A stretch of 64,000 nucleotides of DNA, taken from assembly GCA_947172415.1 (NCBI GenBank), contig OX359191.1:7611130-7675129 (forward strand), given 5' to 3'. The translations under genes and the position numbers were made by a program. Of the stretch, positions 1 to 13,903 are shown piece by piece (the stretch's first letter is position 1; each line of letters opens with the position of its first letter). The stretch comes from Chondrosia reniformis. Its lineage: Eukaryota; Porifera; Demospongiae; Chondrillida; Chondrillidae. The notes below the pieces were generated by a model. The model did no database searches, was not told where the DNA came from, and saw nothing but the letters and a program-made list of their open reading frames with translations.

Positions 1-1655
1 ATACATGTCTGTGAATGATGACATCAAGTATTAGCTTCACATCTTGCTGTTTGATGGAGTTACGGCCCTTAATGTACATTAAAATCTACCATACAAAGTT
101 AATGTATGGTGAGAGATAGGGCAAATATGAACAAAAATTGAAACTTCTAAAACTGTTTGGAAATGTTTCATACATGTCTGTGAATGCTGATATTAAGTAT
201 TAGCTTCACATCTTGCTGTTTGATGGAGTTACGATCCTTAATGTACTTTAAAATCTGCCTTAATAAGTTAATGTATGGTGAGAGATATATAGGGCAAATA
301 TGAACAAAAATTGAAACTTCTAAAATTGTTTGGAAATGTTTCATACATGTCTGTGAATGGTGACATCAAGTATTAGCTTCACATCTTGCTGTTTGATGGA
401 GTTACGGCCCTTAATGTACTTTAAAATCTACCATACAAAGTTAATGTATGGTGAGAGATAGGGAAAATATGAACAAAAATTGAAACTTCTAAAACTGTTT
501 GGAAATGTTTCATACATGTCTGTGAATGGTGACATCAAGTATTAGCTTCACATCTTGCTGTTTGATGGAGTTACGGCCCTTAATGTACTTTAAAATCTAC
601 TATACAAAGTTAATGTATGGTGAGAGATATATAGGGCAAATATGAACAAAAATTGAAACTTCTAAAACTGTTTGGAAATGTTTCATACATGTCTGTGAAT
701 GATGACATCAAGTATTAGCTTCACATCTTCCTGTTTGATGGAGTTACGGCCCTTAATGTACATTAAAATCTACCATACAAAGTTAATGTATGGTGAGAGA
801 TAGGGCAAATATGAACAAAAATTGAAACTCCTAAAATTGTTTGGAAATGTTTCATACATGTCTGTGAATGCTGATATTAAGTATTAGCTTCACATCTTGC
901 TGTTTGATGGAGTTACGATCCTTAATGTACTTTAAAATCTGCCCTAATAAGTTAATGTATGGTGAGAGATATATAGGGCAAATATGAACAAAAATTGAAA
1001 CTTCTAAAATTGTTTGGAAATGTTTCATACATGTCTGTAAATGCTAAATCAAGTATTAGCTTCACATCTTGCTGTTTGATGGAGTTACGGCCCTTAATGT
1101 ACTTTAAAATCTACTATACAAAGTTAATGTATGGTGAGAGATAGGGCAAATATGAACAAAAATTGAAACTTCTAAAATTGTTTGGAAATATTTCATACAT
1201 GTCTGTGAATGATGACATCAAGTATTAGCTTCACATCTTGCTGTTTGATGGAGTTATGGCCCTTAATGTACATTAAAATCTACCATACAAAGTTAATGTA
1301 TGGTGAGAGATAGGGCAAATATGAACAAAAATTGAAACTTCTAAAATTGTTTGGAAATGTTTCATACATGTCTGTGAATGCTGATATTAAGTATTAGCTT
1401 CACATCTTGCTGTTTGATGGAGTTACGATCCTTAATGTACATTAAAATCTGCCCTAATAAGTTAATGTATGGTGAGAGATAGGGCAAATATGAACAAAAA
1501 TTGAAACTTCTAAAATTGTTTGGAAATGTTTCATACATGTCTGTGAATGCTGATATTAAGTATTAACTTCATATCTTGCTGTTTGATGGAGTTACGATCC
1601 TTAATGTACGTTAAAATCTGCCCTAATAAGTTAATATATGGTGAGAGATAGGGCA
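1..1655. repeat. Satellite array, subfamily A (about 169-173 bp monomer)
   Basis: Head-to-tail monomers are seen directly: the phrase atacatgtctgtgaatg recurs at 1, 170 and onward at about 169 bp, or 173 bp where a TATA insertion precedes the agggcaaatatg segment. Monomers differ mainly in a few positions (acggcc or acgatc, taccata or tgcccta). The array runs off the left edge. The short ORFs on both strands are the monomer read through and are not genes. Confidence 0.97.
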
Positions 1656-2631
1656 AATTTTAAATTTCATTAAAATTTCAAAAACTCATCGGACATGTTC
1701 TATAGATGTCTCTGAATGCTGACACAAAGGTTTAGCTTCATATCTTTCCATTTGATAGAGTGACAGCCCTCAATGTACATTAATTTCTGGTATACAAAGT
1801 TAATATATGGTGAGAGATAGGGCAAATTTTAAATTTCATCAAAATTTCAAAAACCCATTGGACATGTTCTATAGATGTCTGTGAATGCTGACGCAAAGGT
1901 TTAGCTTCATATCTCTCCATTTGATAGAGTGACAGCCCTCAATGTACATTAAATTCTGGTATACAAAGTTAATGTATGGTGAGAGATAGGGCAAATTTTA
2001 AATTTCATCAAAATTTCAAAAACCCATTGGACATGTTCTATAGATGTCTGTGAATGCTGACGCAAAGGTTTAGCTTCATATCTCTCCATTTGATAGAGTG
2101 ACAGCCCTCAATGTACATTAAATTCTGGTATACAAAGTTAATGTATGGTGAGAGATAGGGCAAATTTTAAATTTCATCAAAATTTCAAAAACCCGTTGGA
2201 CATGTTCTATAGATGTCTGTGAATGCTGACGCAAAGGTTTAGCTTCATATCTCTCCATTTGATAGAGTGACAGCCCTCAATGTACATTAAATTCTGGTAT
2301 ACAAAGTTAATGTATAGTGAGAGATAGGGCAAATTTTAAATTTCATCAGAATTTCAAAAACCCGTTGGACATGTTCTATAGATGTCTGTGAATGCTGACG
2401 CAAAGGTTTAGCTTCATATCTCTCCATTTGATAGAGTGACAGCCCTCAATGTACATTAAATTCTGGTATACAAAGTTAATGTATGGTGAGAGATAGGGAA
2501 AATTTTAAATTTCATCAAAATTTCAAAAACCCGTTGGACATGTTCTATGGATGTCTGTGAATGCTGACGCAAAGGTTTAGCTTCATATCTCACCATTTGA
2601 TAGAGTTACAGAACTACAGTTAATGTACTGT
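1656..2631. repeat. Satellite array, subfamily B
   Basis: Same monomer length and same anchor phrase (gtgagagatagggcaaat) as subfamily A, but with a different half: aaattttaaatttcatc, cccattggacatgttctat, gacgcaaaggtttagc. Neighbouring units are almost identical to each other, which suggests recent local amplification. Subfamily B always lies next to the 1.1-kb interspersed block. Confidence 0.95.
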
Positions 2632-3796
2632 TTTGTTTGAGAAAATTGCGTAATACTATAAATGGCCGACCGTTAGAAGGTATAATATTATAATAAAGAC
2701 AAAATTCCATACTATATCTGAAAATCTAGAATACTTTCCAATTTTTTATACATAGGGATATGCACTGTGTAGTACTTGATTGTTATTGAAGTACTATCTA
2801 TCCATATATTTTATATGGATGTCGTTAAAGTGAAATTTCGTCAATCGACAGCCAACGAAACTCCAAAGAAAAAAAGTTGGACCATACCGAACGCTACCAT
2901 CCACGACGCTCAGAGGCCGGGATCGGTGGTAACGCTCTGCCGAGTTGAGCTTTGGGTGTCACTTGCGTGAGAAGAACCAGTTCTTCTCGATATGGCCGAC
3001 TCATATGAATCCTAAGATATCAGATGCCAATCCCACATTACGTGGAACCCCCCCGAAATCCGGATTATTGGTGAGCACGTCTCTATGGCACCAACCGATT
3101 AGGAGACAGCTTCAGAGTCTAAGCGCTACCAACCTCTATGGGAACCGCAACCACCATAGAGATGTGTCCAGGTAGGCCTACTATATAAGGTTTTCGCTTC
3201 TATTTATATGAAGTTTTGTCCAAAGAAAACGGTTGTGGTTGGGACCTTTTTTTATATATTTCTCGTTATTTCCAGATCAGTGAATTGTTTCAAGCAAGTT
3301 TAAAGACATAGACAGTATTTGTGGTTCATCTGAAAACTGGGGAAAGCGGCAAAAATCCTGAAAGTGCCTTGATGGACCGAGGAGAACGACTTTTCTGATC
3401 CCAATTATTTTCGAGAAATCGTCAATTTATTACACTTTAATTCCAGACCAGTGAGTCGTTCCAAGCAATTTACAGACATACGCCGTATTTCCAATACATC
3501 CTAAAACTGTGGCAAATGGATAAAAGCCATTATGTATCTTGATGGAGGGAGGAAAGCGACTTTTCTTGATGCCGAAAATTAAATATATTGCGAGGACTGA
3601 TATCTATCGCCTCTTCGATATTAATGGCTATGATCGATATTGCAACTAGGCCGGCTGTATGAATTATTCAATTCCTAACTTAAAATTTTAGAATTAACAG
3701 AGTGATGTACCGATAAATATAGATTCTAATTACTAGGCTAAATAATGTTTTGAAAGCAACTGTAGCTCCAATAATATATTGTAGGATATACTCATA
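2632..3796. repeat. Satellite-embedded 1.1-kb block, copy 1
   Basis: Non-satellite sequence replacing part of a monomer. From left to right it has an AT-rich leader, a GC-richer core (about 2850-3190), and two diverged direct repeats of about 150 bp (about 3255-3405 and 3410-3575). Each direct repeat contains ttccaga(t/c)cagtga and ends in a cttgatgga...cgacttttc phrase. Further copies lie at about 11,239-12,403 (nearly identical), 13,904-14,943 (diverged outside the core) and 15,521-15,648 (cut off). No transposase or terminal inverted repeat was found. Confidence 0.85.
2850..3190. ncRNA. Candidate structured RNA: invariant GC-rich core of block copy 1
   Basis: This stretch is clearly more GC-rich than its surroundings. 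It reads the same in all three long copies except for a C-run of 7, 7 and 11 and a two-base insertion in copy 3. Those length changes break the two short ORFs across it (2776-2970 and 2945-3175), so protein coding is unlikely. Two perfect hairpins are present: gagaagaac/gttcttctc at 2969-2988 and ctctatgg/ccatagag at 3134-3161. I match it to no known RNA. Gene conversion between copies is the main alternative explanation. Confidence 0.35.
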
Positions 3797-6700
3797 CGTA
3801 TGTATGTATGGTGAGAGATAAGGCAAATATGAACAAAAATTGGAATTTGGAAATGTTTCATACATGTCTGTGAATGCTGACATCAAGTAGTCGCTTCATA
3901 TGTTAGTGTTTGAAAGAGTTTCAGCAATAAATGTACATTAAAATCTACTATACAAAGTTAATGTATGGTGAGAGATATATAGGGCAAATATGAACAAAAA
4001 TTGAAATTTCTAAAACTGTTTGGAAATGATTCATACATGTCTGTGAATGGTGACATCAAGTATTAGCTTCACATCTTGCTGTTTGATGGAGTTGCGGCCC
4101 TTAATGTACTTTAAAATCTACCATACAAAGTTAATGTATTGTGAGAGATAGGGCAAATATGAACAAAAATTGAAACTTCTAAAACTGTTTGTAAATGTTT
4201 CATACATGTCTGTGAATGCTAAAATCAAGTATTAGCTTCACATCTTGCTGTTTGATGGAGTTACGGCCCTTAATGTACTTTAAAATCTACTATACAAAGT
4301 TAATGTATGGTGAGAGATAGGGCAAATATGAACAAAAATTGAAATTTCTAAAACTCTTTGGAAATGATTCATACATGTCTGTGAATGGTGACATCAAGTA
4401 TTAGCTTCACATCTTGCTGTTTGATGGAGTTACGGCCCTTAATGTACTTTAAAATCTACCATACAAAGTTAATGTATGGTGAGAGATAAGGCAAATATGA
4501 ACAAAAATTGAAACTTCTAAAACTGTTTGTAAATGTTTCATACATGTCTGTGAATGGTGACATCAAGTATTAGCTTCACATCTTTCTGTTTGATGGAGTT
4601 ACGGCCCTTAATGTACTTTAAAATCTGCCATACAAAGTTAATGTATGGTGAGAGATAGGGCAAATATGTACAAAAATTGAAACTTCTAAAACTGTTTGGA
4701 AATGTTTCATACATGTCTGTGAATGCTAAAATCAAGTATTAGCTTCACATCTTGCTGTTTGATGGAGTTACAGCCCTTAATGTACTTTAAAATCTACTAT
4801 ACAAAGTTAATGTATGGTGAGAGATAGGGCAAATATGAACAAAAATTGAAATTTCTAAAACTCTTTGGAAATGATTCATACATGTCTGTGAATGATGACA
4901 TCAAGTATTAGCTTCACATCTTGCTGTTTGATGGAGTTACAATCCTTAATGTACATTAAAATCTGCCCTAATAAGTTAATGTATGGTGAGAGAGATAGGG
5001 CAAATATAAACAAAAATTGAAACTTTTTAAACTCATTGGAAATGTTTCATACATGTCTGTAAATGCTAAAATCAAGTATTAGCTTCACATCTTTCTGTTT
5101 GATGGAGTTACGGCCCTTAATGTACTTTAAAATATACTATACAAAGTTAATGTATGGTGAGAGATAGGGCAAATATGAACAAAAATTGAAACTTCTAAAA
5201 CTGTTTGGAAATGTTTCATACATGTCTGTGAATGCTAAAATCAAGTATTAGCTTCACATCTTGCTGTTTGATGGAGTTACAGCCCTTAATGTACTTTAAA
5301 ATCTACTATACAAAGTTAATGTATGGTGAGAGATAGGGCAAATATGAACAAAAATTGAAATTTCTAAAACTCTTTGGAAATGATTCATACATGTCTGTGA
5401 ATGATGACATCAAGTATTAGCTTCACATCTTGCTGTTTGATGGAGTTACAATCCTTAATGTACATTAAAATCTGCCCTAATAAGTTAATGTATGGTGAGA
5501 GAGATAGGGCAAATATAAACAAAAATTGAAACTTTTTAAACTCATTGGAAATGTTTCATACATGTCTGTAAATGCTAAAATCAAGTATTAGCTTCACATC
5601 TTTCTGTTTGATGGAGTTACGGCCCTTAATGTACTTTAAAATATACTATACAAAGTTAATGTATGGTGAGAGATAGGGCAAATATGAACAAAAATTGAAA
5701 CTTCTAAAACTGTTTGGAAATGTTTCATACATGTCTGTGAATGCTAAAATCAAGTATTAGCTTCACATCTTGCTGTTTGATGGAGTTACAGCCCTTAATG
5801 TACTTTAAAATCTACTATACAAAGTTAATGTATGGTGAGAGATAGGGCAAATATGAACAAAAATTGAAATTTCTAAAACTCTTTGGAAATGATTCATACA
5901 TGTCTGTGAATGATGACATCAAGTATTAGCTTCACATCTTGCTGTTTGATGGAGTTACAATCCTTATTATACATTAAAATCTGCCCTAATAAGTTAATGT
6001 ATGGTGAGAGAGATAGGGCAAATATAAACAAAAATTGAAACTTTTTAAACTCATTGGAAATGTTTCATACATGTCTGTAAATGCTAAAATCAAGTATTAG
6101 CTTCACATCTTTCTGTTTGATGGAGTTACGGTCCTTAATGTACTTTAAAATATACTATACAAAGTTAATGTATGGTGAGAGATAGGGCAAATATGAACAA
6201 AAATTGAAATTTCTAAAACTCTTTGGAAATGATTCATACATGTCTGTGAATGATGACATCAAGTATTAGCTTCACATCTTGCTGTTTGATGGAGTTACGA
6301 TCCTTAATGTACATTAAAATCTGCCCTAATAAGTTAATGTATGGTGAGAGAGATAGGGCAAATATAAACAAAAATTGAAACTTTTTAAACTCATTGGAAA
6401 TGTTTCATACATGTCTGTAAATGCTAAAATCAAGTATTAGCTTCACATCTTTCTGTTTGATGGAGTTACGGCCCTTAATGTACTTTAAAATATACTATAC
6501 AAAGTTAATGTATGGTGAGAGATAGGGCAAATATGAACAAAAATTGAAATTTCTAAAACTCTTTGGAAATGATTCATACATGTCTGTGAATGGTGACATC
6601 AAGTATTAGCTTCACATCTTGCTGTTTGATGGAGTTACGGCCCTTAATGTACTTTAAAATCTACCATACAAAGTTAATGTATGGTGAGAGATAAGGCAAA

Positions 6701-9700
6701 TATGAACAAAAATTGAAACTTCTAAAACTGTTTGTAAATGTTTCATACATGTCTGTGAATGGTGACATCAAGTATTAGCTTCACATCTTGCTGTTTGATG
6801 GAGTTACGGCCCTTAATGTACTTTAAAATCTGCCATACAAAGTTAATGTATGGTGAGAGATAGGGCAAATATGTACAAAAATTGAAACTTCTAAAACTCT
6901 TTGGAAATGATTCATACATGTCTGTGAATGATGACATCAAGTATTAGCTTCACATCTTGCTGTTTGATGGAGTTACAATCCTTAATGTACATTAAAATCT
7001 GCCCTAATAAGTTAATGTATGGTGAGAGAGATAGGGCAAATATAAACAAAAATTGAAACTTTTTAAACTCATTGGAAATGTTTCATACATGTCTGTAAAT
7101 GCTAAAATCAAGTATTAGCTTCACATCTTTCTGTTTGATGGAGTTACGGCCCTTAATGTACTTTAAAATATACTATACAAAGTTAATGTATGGTGAGAGA
7201 TAGGGCAAATATGAACAAAAATTGAAACCTCTAAAACTGTTTGGAAATGTTTCATACATGTCTGTGAATGCTAAAATCAAGTATTAGCTTCACATCTTGC
7301 TGTTTGATGGAGTTACAGCCCTTAATGTACTTTAAAATCTACTATACAAAGTTAATGTATGGTGAGAGATAGGGCAAATATGAACAAAAATTGAAATTTC
7401 TAAAACTCTTTGGAAATGATTCATACATGTCTGTGAATGATGACATCAAGTATTAGCTTCACATCTTGCTGTTTGATGGAGTTACAATCCTTAATGTACA
7501 TTAAAATCTGCCCTAATAAGTTAATGTATGGTGAGAGAGATAGGGCAAATATAAACAAAAATTGAAACTTTTTAAACTCATTGGAAATGTTTCATACATG
7601 TCTGTAAATGCTAAAATCAAGTATTAGCTTCACATCTTTCTGTTTGATGGAGTTACGGCCCTTAATGTACTTTAAAATATACTATACAAAGTTAATGTAT
7701 GGTGAGAGATAGGGCAAATATGAACAAAAATTGAAACTTCTAAAACTGTTTGGAAATGTTTCATACATGTCTGTGAATGCTAAAATCAAGTATTAGCTTC
7801 ACATCTTGCTGTTTGATGGAGTTACAGCCCTTAATGTACTTTAAAATCTACTATACAAAGTTAATGTATGGTGAGAGATAGGGCAAATATGAACAAAAAT
7901 TGAAATTTCTAAAACTCTTTGGAAATGATTCATACATGTCTGTGAATGATGACATCAAGTATTAGCTTCACATCTTGCTGTTTGATGGAGTTACAATCCT
8001 TAATATACATTAAAATCTGCCCTAATAAGTTAATGTATGGTGAGAGAGATAGGGCAAATATAAACAAAAATTGAAACTTTTTAAACTCATTGGAAATGTT
8101 TCATACATGTCTGTAAATGCTAAAATCAAGTATTAGCTTCACATCTTTCTGTTTGATGGAGTTACGGTCCTTAATGTACTTTAAAATATACTATACAAAG
8201 TTAATGTATGGTGAGAGATAAGGCAAATATGGACAAAAATTGAAATTTCTAAAACTCTTTGGAAATGATTCATACATGTCTGTGAATGATGACATCAAGT
8301 ATTAGCTTCACATCTTGCTGTTTGATGGAGTTACGATCCTTAATGTACTTTAAAATCTACCATACAAAGTTAATGTATGGTGAGAGATAGGGCAAATATG
8401 AACAAAAATTGAAATTTCTAAAACTCTTTGGAAATGATTCATACATGTCTGTGAATGATGACATCAAGTATTAGCTTCACATCTTGCTGTTTGATGGAGT
8501 TACGATCCTTAATGTACATTAAAATCTGCCCTAATAAGTTAATGTATGGTGAGAGAGATAGGGCAAATATAAACAAAAATTGAAACTTTTTAAACTCATT
8601 GGAAATGTTTCATACATGTCTGTAAATGCTAAAATCAAGTATTAGCTTCACATCTTTCTGTTTGATGGAGTTACGGCCCTTAATGTACTTTAAAATATAC
8701 TATACAAAGTTAATGTATGGTGAGAGATAGGGCAAATATGAACAAAAATTGAAATTTCTAAAACTCTTTGGAAATGATTCATACATGTCTGTGAATGATG
8801 ACATCAAGTATTAGCTTCACATCTTGCTGTTTGATGGAGTTACGATCCTTAATGTACTTTAAAATCTACTATACAAAGTTAATGTATGGTGAGAGATAGG
8901 GCAAATATGAACAAAAATTGAAACTTCTAAAACTCTTTGGAAATGATTCATACATGTCTGTGAATGATGACATCAAGTATTAGCTTCACATCTTGCTGTT
9001 TGATGGAGTTACGATCCTTAATGTACTTTAAAATCTACCATACAAAGTTAATGTATGGTGAGAGATAAGGCAAATATGAACAAAAATTGAAATTTCTAAA
9101 ACTCTTTGGAAATGATTCATACATGTCTGTGAATGGTGACATCAAGTATTAGCTTCACATCTTGCTGTTTGATGGAGTTACGGCCCTTAATGTACTTTAA
9201 AATCTACCATACAAAGTTAATGTATGGTGAGAGATAGGGCAAACATGAACAAAAATTGAAACTTCTAAAACTGTTTGTAAATGTTTCATACATGTCTGTG
9301 AATGGTGACATCAAGTATTAGCTTCACATCTTGCTGTTTGATGGAGTTACGGCCCTTAATGTACTTTAAAATCTACCATACAAAGTTAATGTATGGTGAG
9401 AGATAGGGCAAATATGAACAAAAATTGAAATTTCTAAAACTCTTTGGAAATGATTCATACATGTCTGTGAATGATGACATCAAGTATTAGCTTCACATCT
9501 TGCTGTTTGATGGAGTTACGATCCTTAATGTACTTTAAAATCTACCATACAAAGTTAATGTATGGTGAGAGAAAGGGCAAATATGAACAAAAATTGAAAC
9601 TTCTAAAATTGTTTGTAAATGTTTCATACATGTCTGTGAATGCTATAATCAAGTATTAGCTTCACATCTTGCTGTTTGATGGAGTTACGGCCGTTAATGT

Positions 9701-10755
9701 ACTTTAAAATCTACTATACAAAGTTAATGTATGGTGAGAGATAGGGCAAATATGAACAAAAATTGAAATTTCTAAAACTCTTTGGAAATGATTCATACAT
9801 GTCTGTGAATGGTGACATCAAGTATTAGCTTCACATCTTGCTGTTTGATGGAGTTACGGCCCTTAATGTACTTTAAAATCTACCATACAAAGTTAATGTA
9901 TGATGAGAGATAGGGCAAATATGAACAAAAATTGAAACTTCTAAAACTGTTTGTAAATGTTTCATACATGTCTGTGAATGATGACATCAAGTATTAGCTT
10001 CACATCTTGCTGTTTGATGGAGTTACGGCCCTTAATGTACTTTAAAATCTACCATACAAAGTTAATGTATGGTGAGAGATAGGGCAAATATGAACAAAAA
10101 TTGAAACTTCTAAAATTGTTTGGAAATGTTTCATACATGTCTGTGAATGCTGATATTAAGTATTAGCTTCACATCTTGCTGTTTGATGGAGTTACGATCC
10201 TTAATGTACTTTAAAATCTGCCCTAATAAGTTAATGTATGGTGAGAGATATATAGGGCAAATATGACAAAAATTGAAACTTCTAAAATTGTTTGGAAATG
10301 TTTCATACATGTCTGTAAATGCTAAAATCAAGTATTAGCTTCACATCTTGCTGTTTGATGGAGTTACGGCCCTTAATGTACATTAAAATCTACCATACAA
10401 AGTTAATGTATGGTGAGAGATAGGGCAAATATGAACAAAAATTGAAACTTCTAAAATTGTTTGGAAATGTTTCATACATGTCTGTGAATGCTGATATTAA
10501 GTATTAGCTTCACATCTTGCTGTTTGATGGAGTTACGATCCTTAATGTACTTTAAAATCTGCCCTAATAAGTTAATGTATGGTGAGAGATATATAGGGCA
10601 AATATGAACAAAAATTGAAACTTCTAAAATTGTTTGGAAATGTTTCATACATGTCTGTAAATGCTAAAATCAAGTATTAGCTTCACATCTTGCTGTTTGA
10701 TGGAGTTACGGCCCTTAATGTACTTTAAAATCTACTATACAAAGATAATGTATGA
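3797..10755. repeat. Satellite array, subfamily A, with trimeric higher-order repeat
   Basis: About 41 monomers. A marker variant (gtgagagagatagggc followed by aaatataaac) starts at 4986, 5495, 6004, 6344, 7022, 7531, 8040 and 8549. The spacings are 509, 509, 340, 678, 509, 509 and 509 bp, that is three monomers with one two-monomer and one four-monomer variant. This is higher-order repeat structure as seen in centromeric satellites. Outside about 4850-8700 the monomers are not so ordered. Confidence 0.95.
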
Positions 10756-11238
10756 TGAGAGATAGGGCAAATTTTAAATTTCATTAAAATTTCAAAAACC
10801 CATCGGACATGTTCTATAGATGTCTGTGAATGCTGACACAAAGGTTTAGCTTCATATCTTTCCATTTGATAGAGTGACAGCCCTCAATGTACATTAATTT
10901 CTGGTATACAAAGTTAATATATGGTGAGAGATAGGGCAAATTTTAAATTTCATCAGAATTTCAAAAACCCGTTGGACATGTTCTATAGATGTCTGTGAAT
11001 GCTGACGCAAAGGTTTAGCTTCATATCTCTCCATTTGATAGAGTGACAGCCCTCAATGTACATTAAATTCTGGTATACAAAGTTAATGTATAGTGAGAGA
11101 TAGGGAAAATTTTAAATTTCATCAAAATTTCAAAAACCCGTTGGACATGTTCTATGGATGTCTGTGAATGCTGACGCAAAGGTTTAGCTTCATATCTCAC
11201 CATTTGATAGAGTTACAGAACTACAGTTAATGTACTGT
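10756..11238. repeat. Satellite array, subfamily B (second block)
   Basis: Three subfamily B monomers between subfamily A and block copy 2. They share small variants (catcagaatttc, cccgttgg, ttctatggatg) with the B monomers just left of copy 1, so the duplicated segment includes part of the flanking satellite. Confidence 0.93.
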
Positions 11239-12403
11239 TTTGTTTGAGAAAATTGCGTAATACTATAAATGGCCGACCGTTAGAAGGTATAATATTATAA
11301 TAAAGACAAAATTCCATACTATATCTGAAAATCTAGAATACTTTCCAATTTTTTATACATAGGGATATGCACTGTGTAGTACTTGATTGTTATTGAAGTA
11401 CTATCTATCCATATATTTTATATGGATGTCGTTAAAGTGAAATTTCGTCAATCGACAGCCAACGAAACTCCAAAGAAAAAAAGTTGGACCATACCGAACG
11501 CTACCATCCACGACGCTCAGAGGCCGGGATCGGTGGTAACGCTCTGCCGAGTTGAGCTTTGGGTGTCACTTGCGTGAGAAGAACCAGTTCTTCTCGATAT
11601 GGCCGACTCATATGAATCCTAAGATATCAGATGCCAATCCCACATTACGTGGAACCCCCCCGAAATCCGGATTATTGGTGAGCACGTCTCTATGGCACCA
11701 ACCGATTAGGAGACAGCTTCAGAGTCTAAGCGCTACCAACCTCTATGGGAACCGCAACCACCATAGAGATGTGTCCAGGTAGGCCTACTATATAAGGTTT
11801 TTCGCTTCTATTTATATGAAGTTTTGTCCAAAGAAAACGGTTGTGGTTGGGACCTTTTTAATATATTTCTCGTTATTTCCAGATCAGTGAATTGTTTCAA
11901 GCAAGTTTAAAGACATAGGCAGTATTTGTGGTTCATCTGAAAACTGGGGAAAGCGGCAAAAATCCTGAAAGTGCCTTGATGGACCGAGGAGAACGACTTT
12001 TCTGATCCCAATTATTTTCGAGAAATCGTCAATTTATTACACTTTAATTCCAGACCAGTGAGTCGTTCCAAGCAATTTACAGACATACGCCGTATTTCCA
12101 ATACATCCTAAAACTGTGGCAAATGGATAAAAGCCATTATGTATCTTGATGGAGGGAGGAAAGCGACTTTTCTTGATGCCGAAAATTAAATATATTGCGA
12201 GGACTGATATCTATCGCCTCTTCGATATTAATGGCTATGATCGATATTGCAACTAGGCCGGCTGTATGAATTACTCAATTCCTAACTTAAAATTTTAGAA
12301 TTAACAGAGTGATGTACCGATAAATATAGATTCTAATTACTAGGCTAAATAATGTTTTGAAAGCAACTGTAGCTCCAATAATATATTGTAGGATATACTC
12401 ATA
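11239..12403. repeat. Satellite-embedded block, copy 2
   Basis: Almost identical to copy 1 at an offset of 8607 bp. I saw only a handful of differences, mostly in homopolymers (for example gttttcgc versus gtttttcgc) plus single substitutions such as gacatagacag versus gacataggcag. It arose by recent segmental duplication inside the array. The GC-rich core lies at about 11,457-11,797. Confidence 0.9.
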
Positions 12404-13903
12404 CGTATGTATGTATGGTGAGAGATAAGGCAAATATGAACAAAAATTGGAATTTGGAAATGTTTCATACATGTCTGTGAATGCTGACATCAAGTAGTCG
12501 CTTCATATGTTGGTGTTTGAAAGAGTTACAGCCCTTAATGTACTTTAAAATATACTATACAAAGTTAATGTATGGTGAGAGATAAGGCAAATATGAACAA
12601 ACATTGAAACTTCTAAAACTGTTTGGAAATGTTTCATACATGTCTGTGAATGATGACATCAAGTATTAGCTTCACATCTTGCTGTTTGATGGAGTTACGG
12701 CCCTTAATGTACTTTAAAATCTACCATACAAAGTTAATGTATGGTGAGAGATAGGGCAAATATGAACAAAAATTGAAACTTCTAAAATTGTTTGGAAATG
12801 TTTCATACATGTCTGTGAATGCTGATATTAAGTATTAGCTTCACATCTTGCTGTTTGATGGAGTTACGATCCTTAATGTACATTAAAATCTGCCCTAATA
12901 AGTTAATGTATGGTGAGAGATAGGGCAAATATGTACAAAAATTGAAACTTCTAAAATTGTTTGGAAATGTTTCATACATGTCTGTGAATGATGACATCAA
13001 GTATTAGCTTCACATCTTGCTGTTTGATGGAGTTACGGCCCTTAATGTACTTTAAAATCTACCATACAAAGTTAATGTATGGTGAGAGATAGGGCAAATA
13101 TGAACAAAAATTGAAACTTCTAAAATTGTTTGGAAATGTTTCATACATGTCTGTGAATGCTGATATTAAGTATTAGCTTCACATCTTGCTGTTTGATGGA
13201 GTTACAATCCTTAATGTACATTAAAATCTGCCCTAATAAGTTAATGTATGGTGAGAGATATATAGGGCAAATATGAACAAAAATTGAAACTTCTAAAATT
13301 GTTTGGAAATGTTTCATACATGTCTGTAAATGCTAAAATCAAGTATTAGCTTCACATCTTGCTGTTTGATGGAGTTACGGCCCTTAATGTACTTTAAAAT
13401 CTACTATGCAAAGTTAATGTATGGTGAGAGATAGGGCAAATATGAACTATGAACAAAAATTGAAATTTCTAAAACTCTTTGGAAATGATTCATACATGTC
13501 TGTGAATGGTGACATCAAGTATTAGCTTCACATCTTGCTGTTTGATAGAGTTACAGCCCTTAATGTACTTTAAAATCTACCATACAAAGTTAATGTATGG
13601 TGAGAGATAGGGCAAATATGAACAAAAATTGAAACTTCTAAAATTGTTTGTAAATGTTTCATACATGTCTGTGAATGCTGAAATCAAGTATTAGCTTCAC
13701 ATCTTGCTGTTTGATGGAGTTACGGCCCTTAATGTACATTAAAATCTACCATACAAAGTTAATGTATGGTGAGAGATAAGGCAAATATAAACAAAAATTG
13801 AAACTTTTTAAACTCATTGGAAATGTTTCATACATGTCTGTGAATGCTGACATCAAGTATTAGCTTCACATCTTGCTGTTTGATGGAGTTATGACCCTTA
13901 TAC
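12404..13903. repeat. Satellite array, subfamily A (third stretch)
   Basis: About nine monomers between block copies 2 and 3. One monomer carries a local 8-bp duplication (atgaactatgaac near 13,442). The stretch ends at a perfect 24-bp palindrome at 13,904-13,927. Confidence 0.95.

Noticed and set aside
2776-3175. Two overlapping ORFs (64 and 76 aa) repeated in the satellite blocks
   Set aside because: The core is conserved at DNA level, but C-run and two-base length changes in copy 3 break the second frame, so protein selection is unlikely.
4538-4735. Repeated 62-68 aa ORFs in the satellite (MILAFTDMYETFPN... and similar)
   Set aside because: They are the satellite monomer read in one frame, recur with every unit, and have no start, splice or codon signals.
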